Of a stretch of DNA of 64,000 nucleotides, positions 19,166-29,539 are shown in pieces; the first letter of the stretch is position 1; the number at the start of each line of letters is the position of its first letter. The notes beneath the pieces are model-generated. The model made no database searches, was not told where the DNA came from, and was given only the letters and a program-made list of their open reading frames with translations. The translations under genes were made by a program, and so were the position numbers. Source of the stretch: Stenotrophobium rhamnosiphilum (GTDB lineage Bacteria > Pseudomonadota > Gammaproteobacteria > Nevskiales > Nevskiaceae); the NCBI RefSeq assembly GCF_003052265.1, contig NZ_QANS01000004.1:372414-436413 (forward strand), given 5' to 3'.

Positions 19166-20182
19166 GTGACCCAAATCTTTGATGTCGCTGTAATCGGTGC
19201 CACCAGCCTTGTTGGCGAAGCGGTTCTGGAAATTCTTGATGAACGAGAATTTCCTGTTGGTAATTTTTTTGCTGTGGGCGAGGGATCGCAAGTCGGCAAA
19301 ACCGTTTCACTGGGCGCACAGGATGCCGATGTTGAAGACTTGGCCAGCTTTGATTTCAGCAAAGTTCGTTTAGCGTTTTTTGCATCAACTGCTGCAGCCG
19401 CCACGGCCCATGTGCCGCGTGCGGTTGCAGCGGGCTGTATCGTAATTGATGGAAGTTCTGAATTCCGTCGCGATGCTGATGTGCCGCTTGTAGTGCCTGA
19501 GATCAATCCCGAAGCCATCGCTCAGCACAAAGGCATCATTGCCAGCCCGAGCTGCGCGACGATTCAATTGACGTTGGCCCTCAAACCAATCCGCGATATC
19601 GCAGGCATCGAGCGCATCAATGTCGTGTCTTGCCAGTCGGTTTCTGGAACGGGCAGGGAAGGTGTAGAGGAACTGGCCAAGCAAACGGCTGATCTTCTGA
19701 ACTTCCGCGAAGCACAGACCAAGGTCTATCCCAAGCAGATCGCGTTCAATCTGATTCCTCAGATCGGCGGGTTTCTTGATGATGGTCAGACACAAGAAGA
19801 AGCCAATATCGTCTTTGAGACTCAGAAGATCTTTGCTGATCCCTCAATTCAGGTGAACGCCACGGCGATTCGAGTGCCTGTTTTGTACGGCCACTCGGCC
19901 ACGATGAATCTGCAAACCAAGCAAAAAATCAGCGCGGACAAAGCGCGCGAATGTTTGGCTGAGGCAGCTGGCATAACTGTCATAGACGATCAGCAAAATG
20001 GCGGTTATCCGACACCTGCCAGCGATATCAGCGGAAAAGACGATGTTTTTGTCGGCCGAATACGCGAAGATATCTCTAGTTCACTGGGCCTGAATCTGTG
20101 GGTAGTTACGGACAACATTCGTAAGGGATCTGCGCTGAACATTGTTCAGATTGCGGAACTCTTGGTTCGTAACTATTTATAG
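19166..20182 (+). CDS. usg: Second aspartate-semialdehyde dehydrogenase-like protein (Usg family)
   Basis: 338-residue ASADH-fold protein (VAVIGATSLVGEAVLEIL at the start, VSCQSVSGTGREGVEEL in the middle). A cysteine is present in SPSCATIQL at the position of the catalytic Cys, but the surrounding sequence differs from the usual NxNCSTI. Usg proteins sit between asd and fimV in gammaproteobacteria and have no firm enzymatic role. Start is GTG at 19166, 3 bases after asd, with only a weak ribosome site. Confidence 0.82.
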   Translation: MTQIFDVAVIGATSLVGEAVLEILDEREFPVGNFFAVGEGSQVGKTVSLGAQDADVEDLASFDFSKVRLAFFASTAAAATAHVPRAVAAGCIVIDGSSEFRRDADVPLVVPEINPEAIAQHKGIIASPSCATIQLTLALKPIRDIAGIERINVVSCQSVSGTGREGVEELAKQTADLLNFREAQTKVYPKQIAFNLIPQIGGFLDDGQTQEEANIVFETQKIFADPSIQVNATAIRVPVLYGHSATMNLQTKQKISADKARECLAEAAGITVIDDQQNGGYPTPASDISGKDDVFVGRIREDISSSLGLNLWVVTDNIRKGSALNIVQIAELLVRNYL

Positions 20183-20201
20183 TGTATAAAAGGGCTTACG
20201 A

Positions 20202-20215
20202 GCGTTAATTAACGC
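20202..20215. promoter_or_regulatory. Perfect 14-bp palindrome upstream of fimV
   Basis: GCGTTAATTAACGC is perfectly self-complementary and lies 57 bases before the chosen fimV start, within the short gap after usg. It could be an operator or chance; no known consensus is recognised. Confidence 0.3.
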
Positions 20216-20272
20216 AATAAGTGAATATAAAACTAGGGGGCGTCGACAATGCGCTCAGTGTCTGGAGATAAC

Positions 20273-22885
20273 ATGCTGCGTAAGCTTGCTCTGATTGTGG
20301 CAATCAGCCCTGCCATTTGGCTTTCGGCAGCACATGCCTTGGGTCTTGGTGAAATTGATGTAAATTCTCATTTGAATCAGCGCTTTAGCGCTGTTATTCC
20401 ACTGACCTCTGTGACCTCCGAGGAAGCAGAGAACCTGCTGGTCCGACTTGCAGATAGCGACGATTTCAGCAAAGCAGGCATCGAACGCGCTGATTATCTG
20501 AGTACGTTGACCTTTCAAGTTGTAGCCGACGCGAAGAATCCACGCATCGTCATAAACAGCAAGCAGCTGGCCCGCGAACCATTTTTGAGCTTCTTGCTCG
20601 ATGTTCGCAGCAGCACCGGCCGTGTACTGCGCGAATACACCGTTTTGTTGGATCCGCCAGCCTATGGCGAAGCCGCACCCGTTGCAGCGCCTGCGCCAAA
20701 AACCAGCGATTTCTATCAAACCGCTGAAGAGTCTGCTCAAACAAAACCACAAGCTGTCGCACCCGCTGCGCCAACACCAGCAGCTGCTCCGCATGTGGCA
20801 CCACCTAAAGCAGCGCCAGCGCCCGCGGTAGTTGCTCCGGCTGCGCCAATTGCAGAAGCGGCCCCAGCTGCCAACGCACCTACGAGCTACGGCCCAGTAA
20901 AACCTCAAGAAACGTTCTGGAGCATCGCTACCAAGCTGCGTCCAAATGCTTCGGTCAGCATGGATCAAATGCTGTGGGCTCTGTACAGCAACAACAAACA
21001 AGCTTTCGAAGGCAAAGGCATCAGTGGCCTGCGTAAAGGCTCGATTCTGAAAGTGCCTTCACTCAGTGCAATCACGGCAGTGAGCTCGACGGTTGCCAAA
21101 GGACATCTGCAAGATTTGCAGGCTCCTCGCGTTGTAGTGCCGGCCAAGCCGAAGGTTACTGCTGAGCCAGCTGCCACAGTCGTCGAGCCCACAGTTACCG
21201 CGCCTGTCGCGCCTGCGCCGAAGCCTGTTGTAAAAGCCCCTGCAGCGGCCGAAAAAAAAACTCCTGAAGTTGTAACTCCGCCACCGGCACCCGTTGCCAA
21301 GGTCACGCCGCCGCCAGCACCTGTAGTTGTTGCGCCGCCAGCTGTTGCAACGCCGCCACCAGCGCCAGCTGCTGTAGCACCTGCAGCTCCTGAAGCCCCT
21401 GCTACGCCTGCAGCAGATGCCGCAACGCAAGTAGAACCCACATCCGAAACCACGCCTGCAGCGGTTCCCGTAGAGCAACAGCCTGTACCGGTTGAAAAGC
21501 CTGCTGCGCCAGCTAAACCAGTTGAAGCTTCAGATGATTGGATGGTGCCCGCGCTTGCTGGCATGTTCGTTCTGATTCTGGGCTTGCTCGGCTTCCGTCA
21601 TTGGCAGAAGAAGCAGGGCGAGAAATCCGCTCCAGCGCCAGTGCTCACATCGAAAGCTTCAACCAATCTGCAATTCTGGAAAAAAGCTGCAGAAGGCGGC
21701 TCATCAGCACCAGCGCCAACAAAAGCGCTACTGGTTCCTCCGCCATTGCCATCATCCAAGCCTGCTGAGAAAAAAGCCGAAGCTGCTTTCAATAAGCCTG
21801 CTCCAGCGCCGCAGCCCGCTGCGAAGAACCCGCTGTGGGACGATGAAATCCCGACTGCGACGACTGAACAACCCAGCTTTGACGCTACGGAAACTTTCGG
21901 CCGAACCATTCAGGCGACAGGCTCTGTAGAAGAGTACAACGCGACCAACAAGTTTGAATCGGAAACCGTCAAGATTGATTTAGACGCCAACGATCCAGTC
22001 TCCGAAGCTGAGTTCCATCTGGCTTACGGCCTCTATGACGAAGCTGCGCTGCTGCTTGAAAATGCGGCCGAGAAAAATCCTGGCCGCTCTGATATTCGTA
22101 TCAAGCTCGCCGAGACTTATTTCCGCGCCAGCAAGCCGCATGAGTTTGATGACATCGCACAGTCGCTTAAGCCGCAGCTTGATTCGGTTGAGTGGCAGAA
22201 AATTGCAATCATGGGTAGCCAGTTGCTGCCGGATAGCCCGCTGTACAGAGGCGCTGTCGGCGAAGCTGCGTTGGATAATGACGTTGATCTGACTTTTGAT
22301 GAGCCAGCTGATTTCTCTGACCCCTCAGCAACGAAAGTGTTCTCGTCGACGATGTCTTCCAGCGCTGCCAGCTCCAACTCCCGCGCAAATTCCACCGTTC
22401 TGGATTTCAAGCTCGAAGATCTCGAAGCGCCAGTCACGCCTGCAGCCAAGCCGACAGTCGCATCTGCATCTGCCGCAGCGTCCACCGGCAACACGCTCGA
22501 ATTCAGCTTGTCTGATTTTGATCTGAGCAAACCAGAACCTAAGGCCGCTGCAACTGCGCCAGCAGCAGAACCAGCGTCACACGCCGATGAAGCGCTGGAG
22601 TTTGATCTGGGTAGCTTTGATTCCGCACCTGCCAAGCACGAAGCTGAAGCTTCTGCCGCCATATCAGAAGACATCAATCTTGATGACTTTGATCTTGGCG
22701 AATTGGCTGACGATAGCCATGCGATTTCTGCTGGTGACGAAGCGGGCACCAAGCTCGATCTCGCGCGCGCTTATGTCGACATGGGCGACAACGAGATGGC
22801 ACGCAGCTTGTTGAATGAAGTATTGGCGCAAGGAAGCGACGAACAAAAAGCGGATGCACAGGCGCTCATTCAGCGTCTGGCTTAA
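20273..22885 (+). CDS. fimV: FimV-like peptidoglycan-binding protein with LysM and C-terminal TPR-like motif
   Basis: Large inner-membrane hub protein that in Pseudomonas localises type IV pilus and polar proteins. From the ATG at 20273 (GGAG 5 bases upstream) it is about 870 residues: signal peptide ending AAHALG, the conserved GLGEIDVNSHLNQRFSAVIPL-type FimV N-terminus, a LysM-like segment around 211-265, a long Ala/Pro-rich stretch, a membrane helix (MVPALAGMFVLILGLLGF) near 422-440, an acidic disordered cytoplasmic region, and the conserved C-terminal motif LDLARAYVDMGDNEMARSLL. An ATG at 20249 with GGGGG 8 bases before it is an alternative. Confidence 0.9.
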   Translation: MLRKLALIVAISPAIWLSAAHALGLGEIDVNSHLNQRFSAVIPLTSVTSEEAENLLVRLADSDDFSKAGIERADYLSTLTFQVVADAKNPRIVINSKQLAREPFLSFLLDVRSSTGRVLREYTVLLDPPAYGEAAPVAAPAPKTSDFYQTAEESAQTKPQAVAPAAPTPAAAPHVAPPKAAPAPAVVAPAAPIAEAAPAANAPTSYGPVKPQETFWSIATKLRPNASVSMDQMLWALYSNNKQAFEGKGISGLRKGSILKVPSLSAITAVSSTVAKGHLQDLQAPRVVVPAKPKVTAEPAATVVEPTVTAPVAPAPKPVVKAPAAAEKKTPEVVTPPPAPVAKVTPPPAPVVVAPPAVATPPPAPAAVAPAAPEAPATPAADAATQVEPTSETTPAAVPVEQQPVPVEKPAAPAKPVEASDDWMVPALAGMFVLILGLLGFRHWQKKQGEKSAPAPVLTSKASTNLQFWKKAAEGGSSAPAPTKALLVPPPLPSSKPAEKKAEAAFNKPAPAPQPAAKNPLWDDEIPTATTEQPSFDATETFGRTIQATGSVEEYNATNKFESETVKIDLDANDPVSEAEFHLAYGLYDEAALLLENAAEKNPGRSDIRIKLAETYFRASKPHEFDDIAQSLKPQLDSVEWQKIAIMGSQLLPDSPLYRGAVGEAALDNDVDLTFDEPADFSDPSATKVFSSTMSSSAASSNSRANSTVLDFKLEDLEAPVTPAAKPTVASASAAASTGNTLEFSLSDFDLSKPEPKAAATAPAAEPASHADEALEFDLGSFDSAPAKHEAEASAAISEDINLDDFDLGELADDSHAISAGDEAGTKLDLARAYVDMGDNEMARSLLNEVLAQGSDEQKADAQALIQRLA

Positions 22886-22919
22886 TTCGTGTTTCTAGCG
22901 GTCTGACGGTGGAGTTGCG

Positions 22920-23702
22920 ATGAGCCGTTGGGCCGCTGGCGTTGAATATATCGGTACTGCTTATAGCGGCTGGCAGGCGCAGAAGCGCGTACACGGTGTG
23001 CAAGCAGAGATCGAAAAATCGCTCTCAAAAATCGCTAATCATCCGCTGCGCGTAGTGTGCGCAGGGCGTACTGATACTGGCGTTCACGCCTACCAGCAAG
23101 TCATTCACTTTGATACCGACTCCGTGCGTACGCCTTACGCTTGGTTGCTCGGCACCAACTCAACACTCCCAAATGATGTCAGCCTGCGTTGGGTTCAACC
23201 CGTCGCCGATCATTTCGATGCGCGCTACTCGGCGCTCGTTCGCCACTATCGCTATGTGATTCACACGCATAGCGCACGTTCGGCACTGCTACACAATCGC
23301 GTCGCATGGTGGCCGCAACAGCTGGATGCAGAAGCCATGCACGAAGCGGCTCAAGCCTTGGTTGGCCGACATGATTTTTCAGCATTTCGTGGCTCTCAAT
23401 GCCAAGCCAATACGCCGACCCGCACGATTCGCCACATCCGGGTTCACCGCAGTGGCGAATTTGTGATCATCGATATCTGCGCCAACGCCTTTTTGCACCA
23501 TATGGTCCGCAATATCGCAGGCACCTTGAGCCATGTGGGGCTGGGCAAACAGCCTGTGGTGTGGGTTGCGGAGGTTCTGGCCGGCCGCGATCGTAAGAAA
23601 GCAGCGGTTAATGCACCCCCGGGCGGTTTATACTTCGTAGGTCCCGAATATCCAGCGGAATTCGCGCTACCTGAGCCACCGAGGCCCTGGTTTCCGGGCT
23701 AA
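22920..23702 (+). CDS. truA: tRNA pseudouridine(38-40) synthase
   Basis: Isomerises uridines 38-40 in the tRNA anticodon arm. 260 residues with the catalytic Asp52 in CAGRTDTGVHAYQQ and the C-terminal FLHHMVRNIAG. Position between fimV and trpF is the conserved one. Confidence 0.96.
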   Translation: MSRWAAGVEYIGTAYSGWQAQKRVHGVQAEIEKSLSKIANHPLRVVCAGRTDTGVHAYQQVIHFDTDSVRTPYAWLLGTNSTLPNDVSLRWVQPVADHFDARYSALVRHYRYVIHTHSARSALLHNRVAWWPQQLDAEAMHEAAQALVGRHDFSAFRGSQCQANTPTRTIRHIRVHRSGEFVIIDICANAFLHHMVRNIAGTLSHVGLGKQPVVWVAEVLAGRDRKKAAVNAPPGGLYFVGPEYPAEFALPEPPRPWFPG

Positions 23703-23711
23703 AGCCCGTCA

Positions 23712-24365
23712 ATGAAATCAAATACTCTTAAATTACGTACACGAATCAAATTCTGCGGTTTTACGCGCGCTCAGGATGCTGAGCTTGCCGTATCACTGGG
23801 AGTTGATGCCCTAGGCTTTGTTCTGGTTCCCGGAACCCCTCGATTCATTAAGCCTGAAGCCGCATATTCGATTCGTCGCAACTTGCCGCCGCTGGTAAGC
23901 ACCGTAGCGCTATTTCGCAATGCAGAACCTGCCTTTGTCCGTGAAGCGCTAGACGCCCTGAAGCCAAGCATTGCGCAGTTTCATGGCGATGAAGATGTGG
24001 CTTATTGCGAAAGCTTCGGCATCCCATATTTCAAGGCTGTCCCAATGGCAGATCCACAGGATCTGACCAAGCTCGCGACGATCTATGCCAGCGCTACGGC
24101 GCTGCTGCTGGATGGTCATGACGCCAAAACCATGGGCGGCAGCGGCTTAACCTTCGATTGGGGTTTGGTACGCGCTTTCGACAAGCCTCTGATCCTCGCT
24201 GGCGGACTCAAGCACGCAAACGTTGCTGATGGTATTGCTCAGTTGCATCCCTATGCCGTGGACGTTTCCAGTGGAATCGAAGCCAGCCCAGGCATCAAAG
24301 ATTTTGAGAAAATGCGCGCCTTCGCAAGAGCTGTTCGGCACGCCGACCAAGAGCTGAATAAATGA
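23712..24365 (+). CDS. trpF: Phosphoribosylanthranilate isomerase
   Basis: Third step of tryptophan synthesis. 217-residue TIM barrel: [14 protein letters not shown] near the N-terminus (catalytic Cys), [10 protein letters not shown], and [15 protein letters not shown] small hairpin (CGGGCT at 23695-23700 with AGCCCG at 23703-23708) covers the truA stop just before the trpF start. The stop overlaps trpB by 4 bases. Confidence 0.95.
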   Translation: MKSNTLKLRTRIKFCGFTRAQDAELAVSLGVDALGFVLVPGTPRFIKPEAAYSIRRNLPPLVSTVALFRNAEPAFVREALDALKPSIAQFHGDEDVAYCESFGIPYFKAVPMADPQDLTKLATIYASATALLLDGHDAKTMGGSGLTFDWGLVRAFDKPLILAGGLKHANVADGIAQLHPYAVDVSSGIEASPGIKDFEKMRAFARAVRHADQELNK

Positions 24366-25564
24366 TGAGTTACGAGTATCCCGATGCAGGCGGCCATTAC
24401 GGCCCTTATGGCGGACAGTTTGTCGCCGAGACTTTGATGGAACCGCTGCGCGAATTAGAAGCGGCTTACACCAAGCTCAAAAACGATCCAGCATTTCTTG
24501 CTGAACTGGATCGCGATCTGACGCATTACGTCGGTCGTCCGTCGCCGCTGTATCACGCTGAGCGTCTCACCAAGGCTTGGGGCGGAGCGCAGGTCTGGCT
24601 CAAACGCGAAGACTTGAACCACACCGGCGCGCATAAGGTGAACAACACCATCGGCCAAGCGCTGTTGGCAAAACACCTAGGCAAAACTCGCATTATTGCG
24701 GAAACCGGCGCAGGCCAGCATGGCGTTGCGTCTGCAACGATTGCTGCGCGTCTCGGTTTGGAATGCGTGGTGTACATGGGCGCAGAAGATGTGCAGCGTC
24801 AGTCACCAAACGTCTATCGCATGAAATTGCTTGGCGCAAAAGTGGTGCCTGTGCACAGTGGCACCAAGACGCTGAAAGATGCGATGAACGAAGCGCTGCG
24901 TGACTGGGTCACCAACGTCGACAACACTTTCTATGTGATCGGCACCGTTGCAGGTCCGCATCCGTATCCAATGCTCGTGCGCGATTTCCAATCGATCATC
25001 GGTCGCGAAGTGATTGAGCAAGCGCCGAAGCAAATTGGTCGTCAGCCTGATGCATTAGTTGCTTGCGTTGGCGGCGGTTCCAACGCGATTGGCTTGTTCT
25101 ATCCCTACATCGGCGAACCCGCCGTGAAAATGTACGGAGTTGAAGCAGCGGGGCGTGGTCTCAACACGCCAGATCATGCCGCACCACTCACCGCGGGCAA
25201 ACCAGGCGTATTGCACGGCAATCGCACTTACATCATGGCTGATGAAAACGGCCAGATTCTGCCGACGCATTCGATTTCTGCAGGTCTCGATTATCCGGGC
25301 GTTGGCCCTGAGCATTCATGGCTCAAAGACAGCGGCCGCGTGACTTATGTTGCGGCTGATGACGACGAAGCGCTGGCCTCGTTCCACGAACTCACGCGAC
25401 TGGAAGGCATCATTCCTGCGCTTGAGTCTTCGCATGCACTCGCTTACGCCAAGAAGCTCGCGGCAACGATGGGCAAAGAGCAAAGCATCGTTGTGAACCT
25501 CTCGGGTCGTGGCGATAAAGATATTTTCACGATTGCCAAGTTGGAAGGAATCTCGTTGCTATGA
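24362..25564 (+). CDS. trpB: Tryptophan synthase beta chain
   Basis: PLP enzyme joining indole and serine. 400 residues with the Schiff-base lysine in [15 protein letters not shown] (Lys92 counting from the first Met) and the phosphate-binding VGGGSNAIG. Starts at 24362 (ATGA overlap with trpF) or at the second Met at 24365; the second gives the more usual [10 protein letters not shown]. Overlaps trpA by 4 bases. Confidence 0.97.
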   Translation: MMSYEYPDAGGHYGPYGGQFVAETLMEPLRELEAAYTKLKNDPAFLAELDRDLTHYVGRPSPLYHAERLTKAWGGAQVWLKREDLNHTGAHKVNNTIGQALLAKHLGKTRIIAETGAGQHGVASATIAARLGLECVVYMGAEDVQRQSPNVYRMKLLGAKVVPVHSGTKTLKDAMNEALRDWVTNVDNTFYVIGTVAGPHPYPMLVRDFQSIIGREVIEQAPKQIGRQPDALVACVGGGSNAIGLFYPYIGEPAVKMYGVEAAGRGLNTPDHAAPLTAGKPGVLHGNRTYIMADENGQILPTHSISAGLDYPGVGPEHSWLKDSGRVTYVAADDDEALASFHELTRLEGIIPALESSHALAYAKKLAATMGKEQSIVVNLSGRGDKDIFTIAKLEGISLL

Positions 25565-26370
25565 GCCGCCTGTTAGAAACTTTTAACGCGCTCAAAACGC
25601 AAAATCGCAAAGCGCTGATCCCGTTCATCACCGCAGGCGATCCGCATCCTCAGTACACCGTTGGCTTTATGCATGCCTTGGTAAAAGCGGGCGCAGACGT
25701 TCTTGAACTCGGCATTCCGTTCTCAGATCCAATGGCTGACGGCCCAACGATTCAGCTCGCTTGCGAACGCGCACTCGTGCACAACACCAGCCTCTGGCAG
25801 GTGATGGACATGGTCGCTGAGTTCCGCAAAACCGACGCTAAAACGCCGGTCGTGCTGATGGGCTATCTCAATCCGATTGAAATGCGCGGCGTTGAAGCTT
25901 TTGCCAAGAAAGCGCAGGCAACAGGTGTGGACGGCGTGCTGATCGTGGATCTCGCGGTTGAAGAGTCATCGGCGTATCTACCGACGCTGCGTCAGCATGG
26001 TTTGGACTGCATCTTCTTGCTGGCCCCAACCAGCCCAGAGGCGCGCATTGCGGCGATTGCCAAGGAAGCCAGCGGTTATCTGTACTACGTCTCGCTCAAG
26101 GGCGTGACCGGCGCTGCGACGCTGGATATCGACAGCGTGACCGCCAAATTGGCCGAAATCCGTAAGCACACCCAGTTGCCCGTGGCCGTAGGCTTCGGCA
26201 TTCGCGATGCCGCCAGCGCTGCCGCAGTCGGCAAGGTCGCCGATGGCGTCGTTGTGGGTAGTGCCTTGGTCTCAGAAATCGAAAAAAACCAGGCCAATCC
26301 GGGCGTTCTGGCGGGATTATTGGCTGATAAGCTGGCTCCGATGCGCGCAGCGCTCGATCAGTTAAAATAA
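25561..26370 (+). CDS. trpA: Tryptophan synthase alpha chain
   Basis: Cleaves indole-3-glycerol phosphate to indole, which channels to TrpB. 269-residue TIM barrel. Signatures: [18 protein letters not shown] with the catalytic Asp region, and VSLKGVTGA. Coupled to trpB by a 4-base overlap, completing trpFBA. Confidence 0.97.
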   Translation: MSRLLETFNALKTQNRKALIPFITAGDPHPQYTVGFMHALVKAGADVLELGIPFSDPMADGPTIQLACERALVHNTSLWQVMDMVAEFRKTDAKTPVVLMGYLNPIEMRGVEAFAKKAQATGVDGVLIVDLAVEESSAYLPTLRQHGLDCIFLLAPTSPEARIAAIAKEASGYLYYVSLKGVTGAATLDIDSVTAKLAEIRKHTQLPVAVGFGIRDAASAAAVGKVADGVVVGSALVSEIEKNQANPGVLAGLLADKLAPMRAALDQLK

Positions 26371-26431
26371 ATTCATAAAACTTGCGACTTTCTCTAAGTA
26401 GATTTGAAGGGGTAGGGGATTGGAAGAAGAG

Positions 26432-27307
26432 ATGAGTTGGCTAGAAAAAATATCAGGTTCAAAACTCCTGAGCGCCGGTGCTCGTAAACGCAACGTGCCA
26501 GAAGGATTGTGGACCAAGTGCGAGAGCTGTCAGTCGGTGCTGTATCGCGCCGAATTGGAACGCACGCTAGAGGTTTGCCCTAAATGCGGCGCACATCGCA
26601 CGATCAGTGCACGTCAGCGTCTTGATCATTTCCTCGATGCAGAACCACGCATCGAACTCGGCAATGAACTGGGCCCGACCGATCCACTGAAATTCCGCGA
26701 TAGCCGTAAGTACACCGAGCGAATCAAGGAAGCACAGGCCGACACCGACGAGCGCGATGCGCTGGTTGTGATGCGCGGCCAGTTGAATGGCCTGCCATTG
26801 GTCGTTACCGCTTTCGAGTTCAGCTTCATGGGCGGCTCGATGGGTAGCGTTGTCGGCGAAAAATTCGTGCGTGGCGTTAACGCTGCGCTTGAGCACGGCA
26901 CGCCGTTAGTGCTGTTCGCAGCCAGCGGCGGTGCACGTATGCAAGAGTCGTTGTTCTCGCTGTTGCAGATGGCGAAGACCAGCGCAGCTTTGGCGAAACT
27001 TGCTGAGCGTGGCTTGCCGTTTATCTCGGTGATGACGCATCCAACGATGGGTGGCGTGTCGGCTTCGCTTGCGATGTTGGGCGACATCAACATCGCTGAG
27101 CCCAAGGCCCTGATCGGCTTTGCGGGTCCACGCGTGATCGAACAAACCGTGCGTCAGAAATTGCCAGAAGGTTTTCAGCGCGCTGAATTCCTGTTGGAGC
27201 ACGGCCACATCGACATGATCATCGATCGTCGTGAGATGCGTGAAAAGCTGTATCGCATCTTGTCGATGATGACGCACTTCGCGCCGACGATTACGGCACA
27301 GAATTGA
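26432..27307 (+). CDS. accD: Acetyl-CoA carboxylase carboxyltransferase subunit beta
   Basis: Carboxyltransferase beta subunit, making malonyl-CoA with AccA. From the ATG at 26432 it has 291 residues: N-terminal zinc finger (Cys30, Cys33, Cys49, Cys52) and the crotonase-fold domain with [21 protein letters not shown]. An in-frame TTG at 26420, preceded by AGGGG, would add four residues; MSWLEK is the usual N-terminus. Confidence 0.96.
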   Translation: MSWLEKISGSKLLSAGARKRNVPEGLWTKCESCQSVLYRAELERTLEVCPKCGAHRTISARQRLDHFLDAEPRIELGNELGPTDPLKFRDSRKYTERIKEAQADTDERDALVVMRGQLNGLPLVVTAFEFSFMGGSMGSVVGEKFVRGVNAALEHGTPLVLFAASGGARMQESLFSLLQMAKTSAALAKLAERGLPFISVMTHPTMGGVSASLAMLGDINIAEPKALIGFAGPRVIEQTVRQKLPEGFQRAEFLLEHGHIDMIIDRREMREKLYRILSMMTHFAPTITAQN

Positions 27308-27316
27308 TTTCGATAG

Positions 27317-27350
27317 CACCCGCGCTAAAACGTATTGGCGCGGGTGTTTT
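27317..27350 (+). terminator. Rho-independent terminator after accD
   Basis: CACCCGCGC (27317-27325) pairs with GCGCGGGTG (27338-27346), loop of 12, followed by TTTT. It lies between the accD stop and folC. Confidence 0.8.
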
Positions 27351-27377
27351 GAAATTTCTGGACGCGTCTTAACTCTC

Positions 27378-28631
27378 ATGCGCCCTCAAACAAACTGGAC
27401 ACTTGCCGACTGGCTACAGTGGCAGGAAAGCCTCAATCCACGTTCTATTGAACTCGGTCTTGATCGTGTGCGTCTAGTTGCGCAGCGACTTGATCTGCCC
27501 AGCCAAAAGATTCGCACGCTGACGATTGCGGGTACTAACGGTAAAGGCTCCAGCGCAACATTGGCTGCGTTGATTCTTAGCGAAGCTGGATATCGCACAG
27601 GTCTCTACACCTCACCACATTTGCTGCGTTACAACGAGCGCATCGCCATCAATGGCGTGCCCGTTAGTGACGACGCACTCTGTCGCGCTTTCATGGCGAT
27701 TGATGAGGTGAGAGGCGAGACGCTGCTCACCTATTTTGAATTCGGCACACTCGCGGCGTTGTGGTTATTTCGTGAAGCGAATGTTGATGTGCAGGTTCTA
27801 GAAATTGGCTTGGGCGGTCGTTTGGATGCGGCCAATCTGGTTGATGCCGATGTCGCGCTCATCACTAATATTGGTCTTGATCACACCGACTGGCTCGGCC
27901 CTGATCGTGAAAGCATTGCACGCGAAAAAGCAGGGGTCATGCGGGCAGGGCGCCCAGTCATTTGCGTAGATAGTGACGCACCTGCCGCAATTGCCGAAAT
28001 CGCGCAGACACTCAAATCTCCCTTGCTGCAGATCGATCGCGACTTTGATTTTTCTGTAGGCGAACAGGGCTGGAATTGGCACGGACCGAGTGGCGAATTG
28101 CAGCAGCTGCCATTCCCGGCACTGCGCGGTGCCATGCAGCTGCGTAACGCCAGCGGCACCATCGCGGCTCTCAAAAGCCTGCCCTTGGATATTCCCGAAG
28201 ACGCAATCCGTCGCGCCCTGCCTAAGCTACAGCTGGCCGGGCGTTATCAACGCATCGGCAATGTCATACTGGATGTGGGGCACAACGCAGAAGCGGCAAC
28301 GGTTTTGGCTGATAATCTGCTCCGCGACAAAGCAGACGGACGCATTCTGCTGGTCTTGGGCATGTTGTCTGACAAGCCTATTGAAGCCGTTGGCAATGCA
28401 TTAGCCCGGTGCACGCAAAAAGTTTTTCTTGGCACCTTGCCTAGCCCGCGTGGTCTTAGCGCGACAGAACTCGCGCAACGTTTGCAGGGTAGTGGCCTGG
28501 AGTGTCAGATTTGCGCAGATATTCCCGCAGCCTATGCGCAGGCACAGCAAGCAGCACAAGCAGGAGATTGGGTGGTGGTAACTGGTTCGTTCTTAAGTGT
28601 GGCCGCAGTGGCAGAGATGCTCCATGGATGA
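27378..28631 (+). CDS. folC: Bifunctional folylpolyglutamate / dihydrofolate synthase
   Basis: Adds glutamate to dihydropteroate and folates. 417-residue Mur-ligase family protein with ATP loop GTNGKGSSA (52-60), ITNIGLDHTDWLG, and EKAGVMRAGRPVI. The last 8 bases overlap the start of the SPOR-domain gene. Confidence 0.95.
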   Translation: MRPQTNWTLADWLQWQESLNPRSIELGLDRVRLVAQRLDLPSQKIRTLTIAGTNGKGSSATLAALILSEAGYRTGLYTSPHLLRYNERIAINGVPVSDDALCRAFMAIDEVRGETLLTYFEFGTLAALWLFREANVDVQVLEIGLGGRLDAANLVDADVALITNIGLDHTDWLGPDRESIAREKAGVMRAGRPVICVDSDAPAAIAEIAQTLKSPLLQIDRDFDFSVGEQGWNWHGPSGELQQLPFPALRGAMQLRNASGTIAALKSLPLDIPEDAIRRALPKLQLAGRYQRIGNVILDVGHNAEAATVLADNLLRDKADGRILLVLGMLSDKPIEAVGNALARCTQKVFLGTLPSPRGLSATELAQRLQGSGLECQICADIPAAYAQAQQAAQAGDWVVVTGSFLSVAAVAEMLHG

Positions 28632-29445
28632 GGCACTCAAGCGCCGTTTAATTGGTGCGCTGATCTTGATCTTGGCTGTCTTCGTCATCAGCCTGCTGTT
28701 GCCGCGTCCGGGTGTTGTTCACACCGATGAGAACAACCAACGCGTCACTTTGGATCTGACCGGCAATACGCCTGAGCCTGTTGCGGCTGCGCCCACACCC
28801 GTTCCACCTGTTATTGCTGCCACGCCAACACCAGTTGATAGCGGCACTGACAACAACGCAGACAACGCCAACACCGCACCAGAAATTGAAGAGCCGCCAT
28901 TGCCTGCAGCTACACCTTCAGCACCGGCCGTAACTCAGAATGCACCGACGGTTGAACCTGCCAAACCTGCAGCGATTAAACCCGTAACAACGCCTGAGAA
29001 GACAGAAGTCGCGGTGGTCGAGAGCCCACGCGAACTCAAGCTTGAAGAAAGCCTGAAAACGAAACCGACGCCAACACCGGAAAAGCCTAAAGCGAAGCCT
29101 GTTGAGAAAGCGCCAGTAAAAGTTGTCGTCAAAGCGCCTGAGCCCGTAACACCCAAGGTTGTTCCTAAGCCAGCGGCGACGGTTGCAGCTAAGCCTGAAA
29201 CGGCAGCAGCAGCCAAATCACGTTGGTACGTGCAGCTCGGCGCATTCAGCGATATCGAAAAGGCGCATCAGTTGCTCGACAAACTCAAGACCAAAGGCCT
29301 TAAAGGCATCATTTCGCCGCTGGATTCTGAGAAAGGCACGCTCTATCGCGCTCGCCTTGGTGCCTATCCCACGCAGGACCAAGCCAAGCAGGCGCAAGCT
29401 AGTGCCGCCAAACTGGGCTATACCGGCTCAGTGATCGGAGATTAG
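28624..29445 (+). CDS. dedD: SPOR-domain protein (DedD-like)
   Basis: Septal-ring protein that binds denuded peptidoglycan through a C-terminal SPOR domain. From the ATG at 28624 (8-base overlap with folC) it is 273 residues: short cytoplasmic start, membrane helix (LIGALILILAVFVISLLL), a long Pro/Ala/Thr/Lys linker, and the SPOR domain from WYVQLGAFSDIEKAHQLLDKL to the end. The DedD name follows from the folC-cvpA-purF neighbourhood. Confidence 0.9.
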   Translation: MDEALKRRLIGALILILAVFVISLLLPRPGVVHTDENNQRVTLDLTGNTPEPVAAAPTPVPPVIAATPTPVDSGTDNNADNANTAPEIEEPPLPAATPSAPAVTQNAPTVEPAKPAAIKPVTTPEKTEVAVVESPRELKLEESLKTKPTPTPEKPKAKPVEKAPVKVVVKAPEPVTPKVVPKPAATVAAKPETAAAAKSRWYVQLGAFSDIEKAHQLLDKLKTKGLKGIISPLDSEKGTLYRARLGAYPTQDQAKQAQASAAKLGYTGSVIGD

Positions 29446-29500
29446 GCTCAAATTCCGTTGCTGCGAACGCATCGAAATGGAACTGATCACGTCGCACGCA

Positions 29501-29509
29501 TGCTAAAAT
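29501..29509 (+). promoter_or_regulatory. Candidate extended -10 promoter for cvpA-purF
   Basis: TGCTAAAAT matches an extended -10 (TGN plus TAAAAT), 30 bases before the cvpA ATG in the gap after the SPOR gene. No clear -35, which extended -10 promoters can lack. Confidence 0.45.
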
Positions 29510-29539
29510 CCGCGTCGTCATTGACTACGGTAGAGCCAA

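Noticed and set aside
20255-22859. Long minus-strand and alternate-frame ORFs inside fimV
   Set aside because: They are shadows of the Ala/Pro-rich repetitive coding sequence, with Gly/Ala or Cys/Arg-rich translations and no domains.
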